Below, one piece after another: positions 11,449 to 25,100 of a stretch of DNA of 64,000 nucleotides. Numbering within the stretch: position 1 is the stretch's first letter; every line of letters begins with the position of its first letter. The translations under genes were made by a program, and so were the position numbers. The notes under the pieces are model-generated. The model worked only from the letters and a program-made list of their open reading frames with translations. It ran no database searches and was not told where the DNA came from. Origin of the DNA: Sarocladium kiliense (lineage: Eukaryota > Ascomycota > Sordariomycetes > Hypocreales > Sarocladiaceae); assembly GCA_030734395.1 (NCBI GenBank), contig JAUZTG010000016.1, forward strand, positions 310,001 to 374,000. The letters run 5' to 3'.

Positions 11449-12750
11449 CTAGAAAGTGAAGTCCTTGCCTATGTTAAAACCTCCTGCGCCAGCCGCAACC
11501 TCTCCCTTCGCAAATGCAACCCAAAGATCCTTCATGGCACCGCCCAGGTTCTCGACCTGCTCTTGTACACCCTGTCCTTGCAACATAGGCGCCTCCTTCC
11601 ACGCAGCCCAGTCTCCGAGTAATAGAGGCAAGTCAATGCAGTGTGTGGCCTTGAGATTCTCACTCTCCTGAGGATGCCATGAAAGCTCATACGTCAGCGG
11701 CTTCTGCTGAGTACCGTCAGCAACCTTTTGGGCCAGCTTTTCCGTCGAGCCCTGGAACAAGTTGCGCAGGTAGATCTTGGCTTCCGGTCTCTTGTCGATC
11801 TGTGTGAAAGCTGATTCCTCGTCACTCGTCCAGCCAAACATCATTGGCCGGGTCTGGGCGGCAGCAACGAAACGTTCAACGGCTTTGTCGGCGGTTGGTA
11901 GGGGATATTCGCCCATGACAGGACCAAAAGCCAGCAAGGCCGGGGAAACGCTTCTCGCAACACCCAAAAGCTCCTTTTGCACGTCCAAAAGAGCGCGCAC
12001 TGAGATAGTGACCGCATTCTCCGGTGTGACGGTCTTCCGCGCATGAAGAGACATCGCCTTCGTCATCTCATCGCGGTTCTCATCCTCTCGCATGGACGCC
12101 GGCAAGCTCTGCAGAATACCACGATGAAACAAGGGCTGATCCTCGACATCCGCCACGGCAAGGCAGTACACGGAATCAGCTCCTGCTGACTGCCCGAAGA
12201 CAGTGACGTTGGAAGCGTCACCACCGAAAGCTGCGATGTTACGCTTCACCCATCGCAGCGCTTCGATCTGGTCAAGCAGACCGAGGTTTGCGGACGACAC
12301 AACATCTGGGATGGAGAGGTAGCCGAAGACCCCGAGGCGATGCGTAATGGTAACAGCGACGACCCCACGTGAGGCAAGCTGGCGAGGGTTGTAGGCGTCA
12401 AGGTCACCAGCGCCAGAGACCCAGGCACCGCCGTGAATGAAGACCATGACAGGAGCATCCTTTGCAGAAACAGATGCGACCACGCTGAGGTTCAGGCAAT
12501 CTTCAGCCTGGGTTCGGCCCTTCTCGAGGTCGCCGTTGACGAGGCCGAGACGAGATGGGTTTTGAGGGCAGATGGGGGCTGGCTGAGTGCAATCTTGTGG
12601 ATGGTCCCATGATGTGAGGGGTTGAGGTTTCTGGAAGCGTGTGGCTGTGGCGTATCTGATGCCTCTTGCACGGATGAAGGTTCCGTCGTTGAGGGCAGTG
12701 ATGGTGCCGCCAGGGAGGCGGATCTCCTTCGGTTGGGCGTTGTTGTCCAT
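11449..12750 (-). CDS. Type-B carboxylesterase/lipase
   Basis: Intronless, 433 residues from a true ATG. It has the type-B esterase signatures: EDCLNLSV (83-90), oxyanion-hole HGGAW (106-110), nucleophile elbow GQSAGA with Ser188, an acid in SDEES (Glu311 or Glu312) and the catalytic His370 in THCIDLP. There is no signal peptide, so it is probably intracellular. At 433 residues it is shorter than secreted fungal type-B lipases (about 540) and resembles the compact intracellular carboxylesterases. The substrate cannot be told from the sequence. It is divergent from the KH-domain gene, with a 1.3-kb gap. Confidence 0.9.
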   Translation of the reverse strand: MDNNAQPKEIRLPGGTITALNDGTFIRARGIRYATATRFQKPQPLTSWDHPQDCTQPAPICPQNPSRLGLVNGDLEKGRTQAEDCLNLSVVASVSAKDAPVMVFIHGGAWVSGAGDLDAYNPRQLASRGVVAVTITHRLGVFGYLSIPDVVSSANLGLLDQIEALRWVKRNIAAFGGDASNVTVFGQSAGADSVYCLAVADVEDQPLFHRGILQSLPASMREDENRDEMTKAMSLHARKTVTPENAVTISVRALLDVQKELLGVARSVSPALLAFGPVMGEYPLPTADKAVERFVAAAQTRPMMFGWTSDEESAFTQIDKRPEAKIYLRNLFQGSTEKLAQKVADGTQQKPLTYELSWHPQESENLKATHCIDLPLLLGDWAAWKEAPMLQGQGVQEQVENLGGAMKDLWVAFAKGEVAAGAGGFNIGKDFTF

Positions 12751-14097
12751 TGCTCAGGATGCGGTAGCTTGTGGTGTTGTGAGCGATGGCCGTAGAGGGT
12801 GTAAGGATCGTGCTGGATGCTCAATCGATGAGCCGAGTCCACGAGGAGGGATAACGATCGTGGCCATGGTTATCGCATGATGTATCCGGCTTGTCGGGTA
12901 GTACACTTTGGTGTAGAGATGCGATACCCGACGCCTGTCAAAACCAAGATAGGCTTGGTGTTTGCCGTCGCATCTCAACCCCCGGCGGCATCTGCACCAC
13001 TGACTTAGATATTGTAGTGGAAACCGGAGATAAGTCGACTGACGGTCGCTATTGTATTATTCCAGACTTATGGATTGTCACGATGCAATACTATCATGGC
13101 AGGGTGGTAACGTTTTGTCGGAAAATGCGATCTCAAGAGGCTGGGCGTAGCATAGCTTACCACGTCTATCAGCACTCCAGCACCTGGGATACCTTTAAGA
13201 GGATGCCGAATGCCGAAGGCTTGGAAACTGATGCCTGTGGAGATGTTCCCCAAGTTGCGAACAAACCCTGGATGGTGTAGTCAGTGTAGGTACCCTTGGC
13301 AGTCGGCACAGCGAAGTTCTCCTAGTGCTATCTGCAAGTCCTGAGCGTGCCTCAGTGAGAAGCCCTCGAGCACGATCCAGTCAAACTTAGAACGGATGAC
13401 TTTGCTCTCCTTCAGGCGAGACAGGAGCATGACAGGAGGAACCATGGACCGTGCACCTGTGTTCCGACCAAACGGCGTTCCAGCGTGACATCCGAAGCGA
13501 AGAACATGCACCGTGCACGCCCTGATCATGCCATCTTGTGTTCCCCAAGAAGAAGCGTCGTCAGCGCCTCCCCCACGGTGAAGCAACGGATGTATCACAT
13601 GGCTCCCACGTCAGATCGGATACCCGCCGATCGCCAGGCCCAGTGAAGCTTGATTGCAACAAGACGCTTGTGATTGTCGCATCCGAAGCAGAGCATGTCG
13701 GGGAATAGACGGATCAGGATCCTAGGGCGAAACACGGCACTTGAGACAGTGTTTCCTGGCAAAGCTTGAGGTCTGATCCTGAAGGAAACCCGGTCTACCG
13801 AAGCTTTGTTGGTGGACTTTGGTGGTTGATGGTTGCGGTGCAGTGCAGTCCCAGTGCTTGACAGGTGCGGCAGTGGTTAAGGTGTGCCCCCAACAAGCCA
13901 CTGACATGCACCAAGCCTCGCATCGGCCGGCTCTTCTTTTTTTGGCTACAGCTTTTTTGCGAATCTTGGCCTTTTCCTACCCAGCAACGCGCGTCGCGAC
14001 TTCATCCGACTTGACTCGAACGACAACCCCGAATCATTGTTGTTTCTCTGGAATCTGGCCAAATTCGAGAAACGAACCCAACAGACGGCACTGCGCA
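12751..14097. other. Divergent intergenic region (esterase / KH protein)
   Basis: Several 60-130-codon ORFs on both strands have no recognisable features. The last 100 bases or so before 14098 are the likely 5' UTR of the KH gene. The frame upstream of 14098 is open, but the ATG at 14098 starts the conserved basic RS-like segment and is preferred. Confidence 0.45.
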
Positions 14098-16306
<2,209 letters not shown>

Positions 16307-19112
16307 GATGAGGGTTGACCGAGTATCAGTGAGAACATGGTGATAGGAGATGGTGAGAACAGCACTGTATAAGAGCAGAGAAACAATGGAAGTGGAAGTG
16401 CTACGGCTTCAGATGGGAAGAAGTCGACGAATATGATCGGCGTATAGGAAAGGCTAGGCTCGGCTGATTTCTCAAAGGGTTTGCCAATTCGGCGATAATA
16501 TACATAAGGCCGTCATAACGAACATTGCCCACGTCCGAAAACTCACGCGTTCCTGGACGGACCTTCAGGTGGTTGCGAAGTCTGCCCACAGTAAGGTTGC
16601 GAATAGCTTACCCCAGATTCTCCGCGTTTCTGTCTCAACGCGATTTACGTTGGCTAAACTTAAGTTACGATGACATACCCAATCACTCAGTGCTTTTTCG
16701 CGGGGAGACGGGGGAATTGTGTTGGTCAGAAGTTGCGGAATGAAGGTTTAGGGGGGTGACGCAATGAAAGGGCGAGCACCCCTCTTTTGACTACTGGTGA
16801 TGATGATGATGATGGTTGATGCTGATCACCTACCAATTCTAACCGTGATCGAGGGCCGGGAATTAGAGGATGGGTTTAAAGTTGGTGACGTTTTTTGGGT
16901 CTCGTGGACGCGAGGGAGGGCCAGGTGATTGATGACGGTGCCGTCGCTTCCCCGAGTTGCTGGGTTACGATGGTGTTGAGAATAGTGCGCGTTTATTTTT
17001 CCTTGCTGTTCCTTTTTGAGGCATGTTGATGCGTCGACTAATTGCTGGATCTCGAAGCACGATCAATATAGTCGTTGTCGCTCACGGTCGCAGTCACCCA
17101 GTCCGCACTCAGCCGTGACGGTATCGTCGAATGTCTCGCGAAAGATGCGGAAATAGTGAAGCCTGCAGATAGTTGAACTAAAACATCAGTCTGAACAAAA
17201 AGTCACCACACCTTACCCAATATGTGAGTATGCGTTGCTGTCGCAGTGGGGTGCATGGGCCCTGATCTCCTTTTGTACCGGCTTACACGGCTCATCCCAG
17301 TAGGGGCTTTCGACCATAACCGAGGGTAACAGCGCATCGGTCCTGTAAAAGTGATGGCCGACCAAGCAGATCAAACAAGGGTGGACTTAGTCTGGTTGGC
17401 GTGCGTGCCCCTACCGAACAGAGGGACCTGTGGAGCCGACAAAAAGAGAAGTGTTTCCAGCAGCCTGCGGCGCGCGCTAGACTAGTCTTCGCATCGAAAC
17501 CAGCGGCTGGGTAGTTACTTTGAATCCAAGCTGCCATGATTGGAGAGCGAAGATGAAAGTTGGGTAGGGTGAGGCTAGCATCGTAGGACTGATTCTCGGC
17601 AAACGGGGAAAAGGGACACAGATGCTGCCAGGTTCTCCATCCTTTGTGCCGAGAAAAAAAGGGGTCCTGGGTATTGGACTGCGCCGTCTGGGACTAGCCT
17701 CGTGGGAATTATTGCATTTCCCTCAACAAAATCGTTGATGTTGATAGGTTCCTCTGGAGCATTGGCATAGCGCAGGTTGTTGGGAAGTCACACACGCACA
17801 CGCGCTTCATGGTCCCTCAGTCAAACACCGAGCTTATAGCCGGGGAAATGAGAATGAAATGCATGTTTGTGTGCTCAGCGAAGCGGAAATCGGGGGCGTC
17901 TGATTATCACGATCGTGGGGTGATGGCGGGGTTCCATCCGTCCAGACGTGTGTGTGTGTGTCGAGAGTTTGGCTGGCGTTACCGGCTAGGACGGCCGTAG
18001 GCACGGGATCAGCGGCGAACGGCATCATCGTTGCGGTCATGGCATCACTCCGAGAGAGAGAGGGACGATATTCTTCGGTTGTGTGTGTGTGTGCTTGCTG
18101 CTAGAGTAGGTTTCGGGGGAAAGGATGGGAGTAGTTCTGGAGACCGTGGGTGTCAGCAATGGGGCAGCAGTTGACTTAGTATCGGATCGGGAGTCTGAAA
18201 CTTAGTCTGGAATTTCGAGCCTCTTTTACATTGTCCATCCGAGCAAGTTCTCGGCTCCGGTACCGGGTACTGGACAGCTGCACGGACGTTGCAATGGATG
18301 GCCTTGGCTGATCGAGTGGCAGGTGATGATGTAGCCGCAAGAAGCATGAGTGTAAGAGCTGCAGAGAGCTTTGAGCTGGACAGATGCAGGTGATGTGCTA
18401 TTGTATGTAAGAGAGAAAGCTGCCATATGATTGATTGAGCAGCTCTCGTCATCGCACGTCCATGATCATGATGAGAAATCGGTGGCAGTACCCCAGTGAC
18501 GGTGATGGTAATGGGATTGACGCAGCTGGGGACCCCTCCAGCCCTGACGCAATCCCGCCATAACCTCCCCCAGAGTGCTGCTCTGCACTGCACCGCCTGA
18601 ACTGAACCCTGGCTGGCAGCTCCAGGTATCTCGACCCGCAATCTTGCCGCGCGCAGGTACCGCATCGCGCTGGCCACCCCTCTCCACTCACTCCAACATT
18701 TCGGCTGAGCTGCATTACTTTAGCTGTACGTACTGCACACACTCATAAGCTGCGAGCCCGCCTCTCCTTCATCTTCTTGCATCTCCTTTGCGCTCCTCTC
18801 TCCTCCTTTCCTCTCGTCCGCTACTATACTTTTATCTCATTATCTTCTTATGAACTCTGTCTTCCCCATTCTCCTCGCCGTTACTATCCAGCTACCTCCT
18901 TGATCATCCATCACCACTTTATCCTTACCAACAGCTACCCCGCCAAACTTTCTTCTCACCTACCTCTCACACCATCGGAGCTTTCGCAAACTCTCTGTCT
19001 GAAATTCAACGTCCTCTGCGCACTTGACTCTGTTGGACCGACCTGCAGTAGTATCTTTAAGATCGACTTCCAGAGCACTCGAAGCTCGACGACTCCTGTC
19101 TGAGCCGCAATC
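16307..19112. other. Long upstream region of facA, no gene seen
   Basis: 2.8 kb. It contains a GATGAT run (about 16797-16815) and GT runs (about 17950 and 18080). The last 370 bases (18742-19112) are strongly C/T-rich on the plus strand, typical of a fungal core promoter and 5' UTR. The ORFs present (up to 203 codons, 18956-19567 minus) overlap the facA leader and first introns and look like shadows. An unannotated transcript cannot be excluded. Confidence 0.5.
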
Positions 19113-21742
19113 ATGGCTAGCGGAGAGCAGAAGAAGACCCCCGTCGTCCACGAGGCGCACGAGGTCGACACCTTCCGTACGCCCTCCTTGACCTTGCCGT
19201 CGGTGCAGCTCTCAGCTCTCACCAGCCGCCAGTCACACGAGCTTGGATGTCGCTGACATGTGTCTTTTGTCCTACAGATCCCCCAGAGAAAATGCTCGCA
19301 AGTACGACTCTCCCTCCACCCCGTTCTGAGACGCACAGCGCACAGCTTCTGGCACAGGCGTATGCTGCCGCCCTTCCGGGTGAATTCGGCGGCCCAATGC
19401 CACGGCTGTTGCGACAATGCGCGCATGCTGTACCCCCAGAGCTTCTCCTTTGTCTTGTCGTCTTGATCAGCATTCCCCGTCCCTTGGAAACCAGCGGCTG
19501 ACGTCTGTGGCAATATTGCAGAGCATCCCAGCAAACCCCACCTAGCAAGTAAGTTTTGAACCCTCACTTCTCCAGCACACTTCCGTTACCGGAGGCCGAA
19601 GAGGAAGGAAAAGTGTACGAAAAGTGCGCATGCTAACGACAATCGCTTTCTTCCCTGGCGCATAGGTCTCGAAGAGTATCAGACCCTTTACAAGGAGTCC
19701 ATTACCGAGCCCGAGAAGTTTTGGGGCCGCAAAGCCCGCGAACTGCTTTCCTGGTCCCGGGATTTCCAGACCGTAAAGAGTGGCACCTTGCGTAACGGCG
19801 ACAGCTCATGGTTCGTTGAGGGCCAGCTCAACGCCTGCTACAACTGTGTCGATCGCCATGCTTTCAAGGATCCGGATCGTGTCGCCATCATCTACGAGGC
19901 CGACGAACCTGGTGATGGCCGCAATGTCACCTATGGCGAGCTGTTGAGGCAGGTTTCGAAGACCGCGTGGGTCCTCAAGCAGATGGGTGTGCGCAAGGGA
20001 GACACCGTCGCAATCTATCTGCCTATGATTCCCGAGGCTCTGGTCGCCATTCTTGCCTGTGTGCGTATTGGCGCAATTCACTCAGTCGTCTTCGCAGGCT
20101 TCTCTGCGGACTCACTCCGAGATCGTGTCATCGACGGCCAGTCCAAGGTTGTTATCACTACTGATGAGGGCAAGCGAGGCGGCAAGTTGATTGGCACCAA
20201 GAAGATTGTCGACGATGCTCTCAAGCAGTGTCCCGATGTCTCTCACTGCCTTGTCTACAAGCGTACCGGTGCTGAGATTCCCTGGACCGAGGGTCGCGAT
20301 TGGTGGTGGCACGAGGAAGTTGAGAAGTGGCCCGCGTATTTTCCCCCGGAGCCCGTCGCTTCTGAGGATCCTCTGTTCCTCCTCTACACATCTGGTTCAA
20401 CCGGCAAGCCAAAGGGTGTCATGCACACGACCGCTGGATACCTCTTGGGTGCTGCCATGACTGGCAAGTACGTCTTCGACATCCACGAGGGCGATCGCTA
20501 CTTCTGCGGTGGTGACGTCGGCTGGATCACTGGACACACATATGTTGTGTACGCGCCTCTGCTTTTGGGTGTTACAACCGTCGTGTTCGAAGGCACCCCA
20601 GCTTACCCCAACTTCTCCCGCTACTGGGACATCATCGAGAAGCACAAGGTCACACAATTCTACGTTGCGCCGACAGCACTGCGTCTGCTAAAGCGCGCGG
20701 GTGACGAGCACGTCAAGGCAGATATGAAGCACTTGCGTGTTCTGGGCTCAGTCGGTGAGCCAATTGCGGCCGAGGTGTGGAAGTGGTACTTTGAGGTGGT
20801 CGGCAAGGAGGAGGCGCACGTTGTTGATGTGAGTTATTTGGTTCTGACAATCACTGCGACACGAAAGCGGAAGCTGACATCGTGACCAGACATACTGGCA
20901 AACCGAGACTGGCTCCAACGTTATCACTCCCCTCGCCGGCGTCACCCCAACCAAGCCTGGCAGCGCCTCACTCCCCTTCTTCGGTATCGAGCCTGCCATC
21001 ATCGACCCTGTGTCAGGTGAGGAGATCCACGGCAACGACGTTGAGGGTGTCCTTGCATTCAAGCAAGCCTGGCCAAGCATGGCGCGAACCGTGTATGGTG
21101 CCCACAAGCGCTACATGGACACCTACCTGAACGTGTACAAGGGATACTACGTAAGCACATCAGACTCCTGAAATATTTTCATGCATCATTCGGAAATTGA
21201 CAATCGCTGCAGTTCACCGGCGACGGCGCAGGCCGCGACCACGAAGGTTTCTACTGGATCCGCGGCCGCGTCGACGACGTCGTCAACGTCTCGGGTCACC
21301 GCCTCTCCACCGCCGAGATCGAAGCCGCCCTAATCGAGCACCATTCCATTGCTGAGGCCGCCGTCGTCGGCGTTTCCGACGAACTTACCGGCCAAGCCGT
21401 GAACGCCTTCGTCGCCATCAAGGACGGCAATGAGGCCGGCGAGGCGCTTCGCAAGGAGTTCACCATGCAGGTCAGGAAGAGTATTGGGCCGTTCGCTGCG
21501 CCTAAGGCGATTTATGTGGTGCCTGACCTGCCAAAGACAAGGAGTGGCAAGATTATGAGGAGAATTTTGAGGAAGATTCTAGCAGGTGAAGAGGATCAGC
21601 TGGGCGACATCACCACGGTGAGTTTCACCCATTCATTCATTTCTCCCTGTGACCAGACAACTAATCGGATGCTTGTGTGTAGCTCTCTGATCCCTCGATC
21701 GTCGACAAGATCATCAACATCGTCCATGAGGGCAAGAAATAA
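19113..21742 (+). CDS. facA: Acetyl-CoA synthetase (AMP-forming)
   Basis: Seven exons (19113-19176, 19278-19301, 19522-19548, 19666-20828, 20890-21150, 21213-21617, 21683-21742) give 667 residues, the usual length for fungal cytosolic/nuclear ACS. It converts acetate, ATP and CoA to acetyl-CoA and is needed for growth on acetate and C2 sources. The conserved segments are complete: AMP-binding P-loop YTSGSTGKPKG, GDVGWITGH, the TYWQTETG adenylation motif, the YYFTGDGAGRD hinge, and the terminal PKTRSGKIMRR with the catalytic, acetylation-regulated Lys. Two of the early exons are tiny (24 and 27 bases). Acetate regulation by FacB and glucose repression are known for Aspergillus facA, but I did not identify a specific FacB site here. 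Confidence 0.96.
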
Positions 21743-22121
21743 GCGCGCTCTGCATGTGCTGCTCACCAGCTGTTGACTGTTGTCTGAACCGTTGCTGGTC
21801 TAGGTGTTAATTTGCTTGGGTTGGCTGCGTGGATACCTTGAACGAGGCTAGGGGACAGGGTGTTGTTTTTGAGGGTCTAGGGACTTGGGAGGCTGGATTG
21901 ATCTAACGGGATGAGTCAACGTTGAATGTAAGGGATGAAATGAAGAGATTAAATGTGAGAATCTTTAAGTGAGGTGATGGAGAGTTGATATGTGATCGGA
22001 GTTTATATCTTGTGCATCTAATTTTGACTGAAGATAGCTTTGAAATGATTTCATTGGGCACGTTACTGTTCTCTTCTACAATTGGTTACGTCTTTTCCAG
22101 ATCCTCCAATGCCTGGTCAAA
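21743..22121. other. Convergent 3' intergenic region
   Basis: 379 bases between the stops of facA and the giant ankyrin gene. It becomes T/A-richer and probably contains both 3' UTRs. Nothing else is visible. Confidence 0.5.
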
Positions 22122-25100
22122 TCAATGAGCTATTGTCTTATCGTCATCGTCATCCTCCTGGCTCTGACCGGACACTTCCTGCCCGCGGTCCCCCACATTC
22201 GCTCCACTTCCGCTCAGCTTGCCCAACTTTATAAGCTGCCTTCTCATGCCCTGATCCGCAATCAATGTATCCTCGTCATCTCCACCCTGTCCGAGGACTC
22301 CGCGCGCCATCATGGCCTCTTGTTGAGTTATCATGCGCGGGTCGACATACATGTCCACATAGCTTTCCTCCAAATTGCCAATCAACTGTATGAACTTGAT
22401 AATATCGTCGTGTCCCTGTTTGATAGCCCAAACGTTTAGTGAGTGAGAGATAACATTCGCCCCCGCCCCGAGAAGGAGGCGGACCATCTCGAGGTGATCC
22501 CGCCTCGCAGCAACGTCGACCAGGGAGCTGCCTTGTTGCACCTTGTTCACATTGACCCCGGCATTGATGAGCAGCTTCACTGCCTCCAGCCAGTTGTTGC
22601 GGGAAGCATCATGTAGGGACTGGCCACAGCCGTTGGGATCGGCGCCAGCGTTGAGGAGCAACTCAATGACTTCGAGCTTGTTGCCCGATAAGGCCAGGGA
22701 CAAGGGCGTAGGCTTAGTCCTGCGACAGTCTGGATCGGCACCTGCATCCAGCAACGCCCTCACGAGCTTCGCATCACCATCCTGGGCCGCGATTCGCAGG
22801 GCTAAATGGGCAGGCTGATTTGACCCTGCGTCTACTGCAGCCAAGATCTCTATCAACTCCGAGCGATCGAGAGATATCGCTAGTTCCAGAGCTGCCTCGG
22901 CGTCGTCGGAGTTGGTGTTCACACCCCTTTCTAGCAGCATCTCAACCGTAAGACGATCGTTATTCCTCACAGCCTCGATGAGGTCCTCGGGTGTGTGGTC
23001 AGGGTCTAGTTTCGAGATCTTTCCCATCTCCATCAACTTTGCCCTCAACCCACGATGCTGGATCACACTCAAACTGGCATCTGCGAAGCCCCGGTCTCGT
23101 ATGTGCCTCCCGAGGCGCCTCCAGCCATTGTCGAGCGCAATCTGGCTCGCCTTTCCTCTGTCGAACATATTTGAGTCGTCAATAACGCATAGGAAGGCCG
23201 CGATGTCAGCAAAATTCGCCTCCGCAGCCCAGTTGAGTACATGCTCTCCATCTTCTTTGAAATCTGCCCCTGCTGCAAGAAGGAAGCGCAGCAGCTCTGC
23301 ATCAGACTTGCCCACAGCTTCACGCAAGGGTGGCGCATTCCCACTCAATCTGGCACCGGATTTGAGTAGAATGCTCGCCAGCGTAACATTTTTGCACCGC
23401 ACGCAGGCACTCAAGGGTGTCTCGTTTCGCCAAAAGTCATCCCCTTGCATATTGGGATCTGCACCTGCTTCAAGAAGACGCTGTGCTACCTCTACGTGAT
23501 CGCTCTCGGCACACTTCAGCAATGGGGTTGCACCCATCGTATCATATTGGTTGAGGTTTGCGCCTGCCCTGGCAAGAAGCGGCACCAAGTCTTGTCTCTG
23601 AGAGATGACTGCTTGATGAAGGGCTGTGAGACCCTCCGTCGTTGATGCATTCACATCAAAGTGTTGGTCGAGCAGCGTTGTCAACCTCTCAACATAGTTC
23701 TGCTCAACAGCGTAAACCAGCTGTGATGCTTGTGCATCAGATTGTGAATTTTCCAGCTCATCGGTGCCCAGGATCGTCGGACTTGGAGGTTGAACCACGA
23801 GGACGGGAGTTGGAGATCGGACAACTAGGGCGGGCAAGCTGGAATCTGGGCTGCGTAAGGCCATGAGCCGAGCTCTCAGGCCAGGGTCCTCAATGACGGC
23901 AGTGCAGTCATCACTGGAATCGTCGTCTCGCATGATTCTTAAGGCCTGCTCATAGCCTCGTTCCGCCAGCCAAGTTATAGCGCCCCTCTGAATCGGTCCG
24001 GGTCTCCCGTAAGCGTCCACAGCGAGGCGTATGAATGCAACGATGTCGACATGTCCGTTTGTCGCGGCCCAGTTAAGCAATGAAGAATACTGACTGTAGT
24101 CACCTATATCCGCCCCTTCCGCGAGAAGGAACCTCACCATGTCTGGATGATTGTAAGCCATTGCAGTTAACACGGCTGTTTGACTTGAGTCCCAAGTGTT
24201 CAGGTCGCAGCCGGACTCGACCAGAAGTCGTGCAACTTCAACGTGACCACCCATCGCGGCATAGTGCAAAGGTGTCCTATCACCTACTCCTCGACTGTCA
24301 GGATCTGCGCCCGCCTGCAGGAGACACGCCGTTGCGTCCCTCCAGCCTTCCCACGCTGAAACATGTACAGGCATGTTGCCTTTATTGTCCGTAAAGTCAG
24401 CCGAGTTGGACTCTGAGTCCGCAGACACTACGCAGCCCCTTGCGTTGAGGTCTGCGCCTGCCCTGAGCAAGATGCGGATCACAATAGGGAACCCTTTGAT
24501 GGCAGCGTGATGCAGGGGAGTCCATCCTTCTTCGTCTGCTTCGCGAACATCGACCCCCGCTTCAAGTAGCAATTCCACTACTTCAGCATAGCCTCGACGC
24601 ACAGCTGCGATTAACCCCCTCTGAGATGGTTGTGTCCCTTGCTGCAGCAAGACCCGAACCCATGATGCATCACCGCGACCTGAAAAGACTTCAAGAGCCT
24701 TTGCGCTTTTCGTGACAGCCAGGTCTGCATTCGCACCTGCATTTATCAGGGCCGCAACAATCTCGAACGAGGAGTGCCACGACGCTGTCGATATAGATGT
24801 GAAAGGCTGTGTCTCGGCGTTTGGGTCGGCGCCAGCCTGAAGAAGCATTTCCACCAATCCGTAATTGTCGAGGCAGACTGCCAGCCACAAGGGACCGAAC
24901 TTAGCGGTCGTCGTGCTTTCATTCGGATCTGCTCCTTCATCGAGGAGCCTTTTCACTGCATCCGAGTTCTCATGAATCACAGCAGTCTGCATCAGAGTCA
25001 GGTGCCTACCCACGTCTACACCAGCAGCCAGCAGTGCCTGCAAAGCATAGGCATGAAGATATTTTTCAACCATTGCAATGGCCAGCATGACTGGTGTCAT

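Noticed and set aside
13819..14097. Upstream extension of the KHDC4-like protein
   Set aside because: Begins at a non-ATG codon and encodes no conserved-looking sequence; probably 5' UTR.
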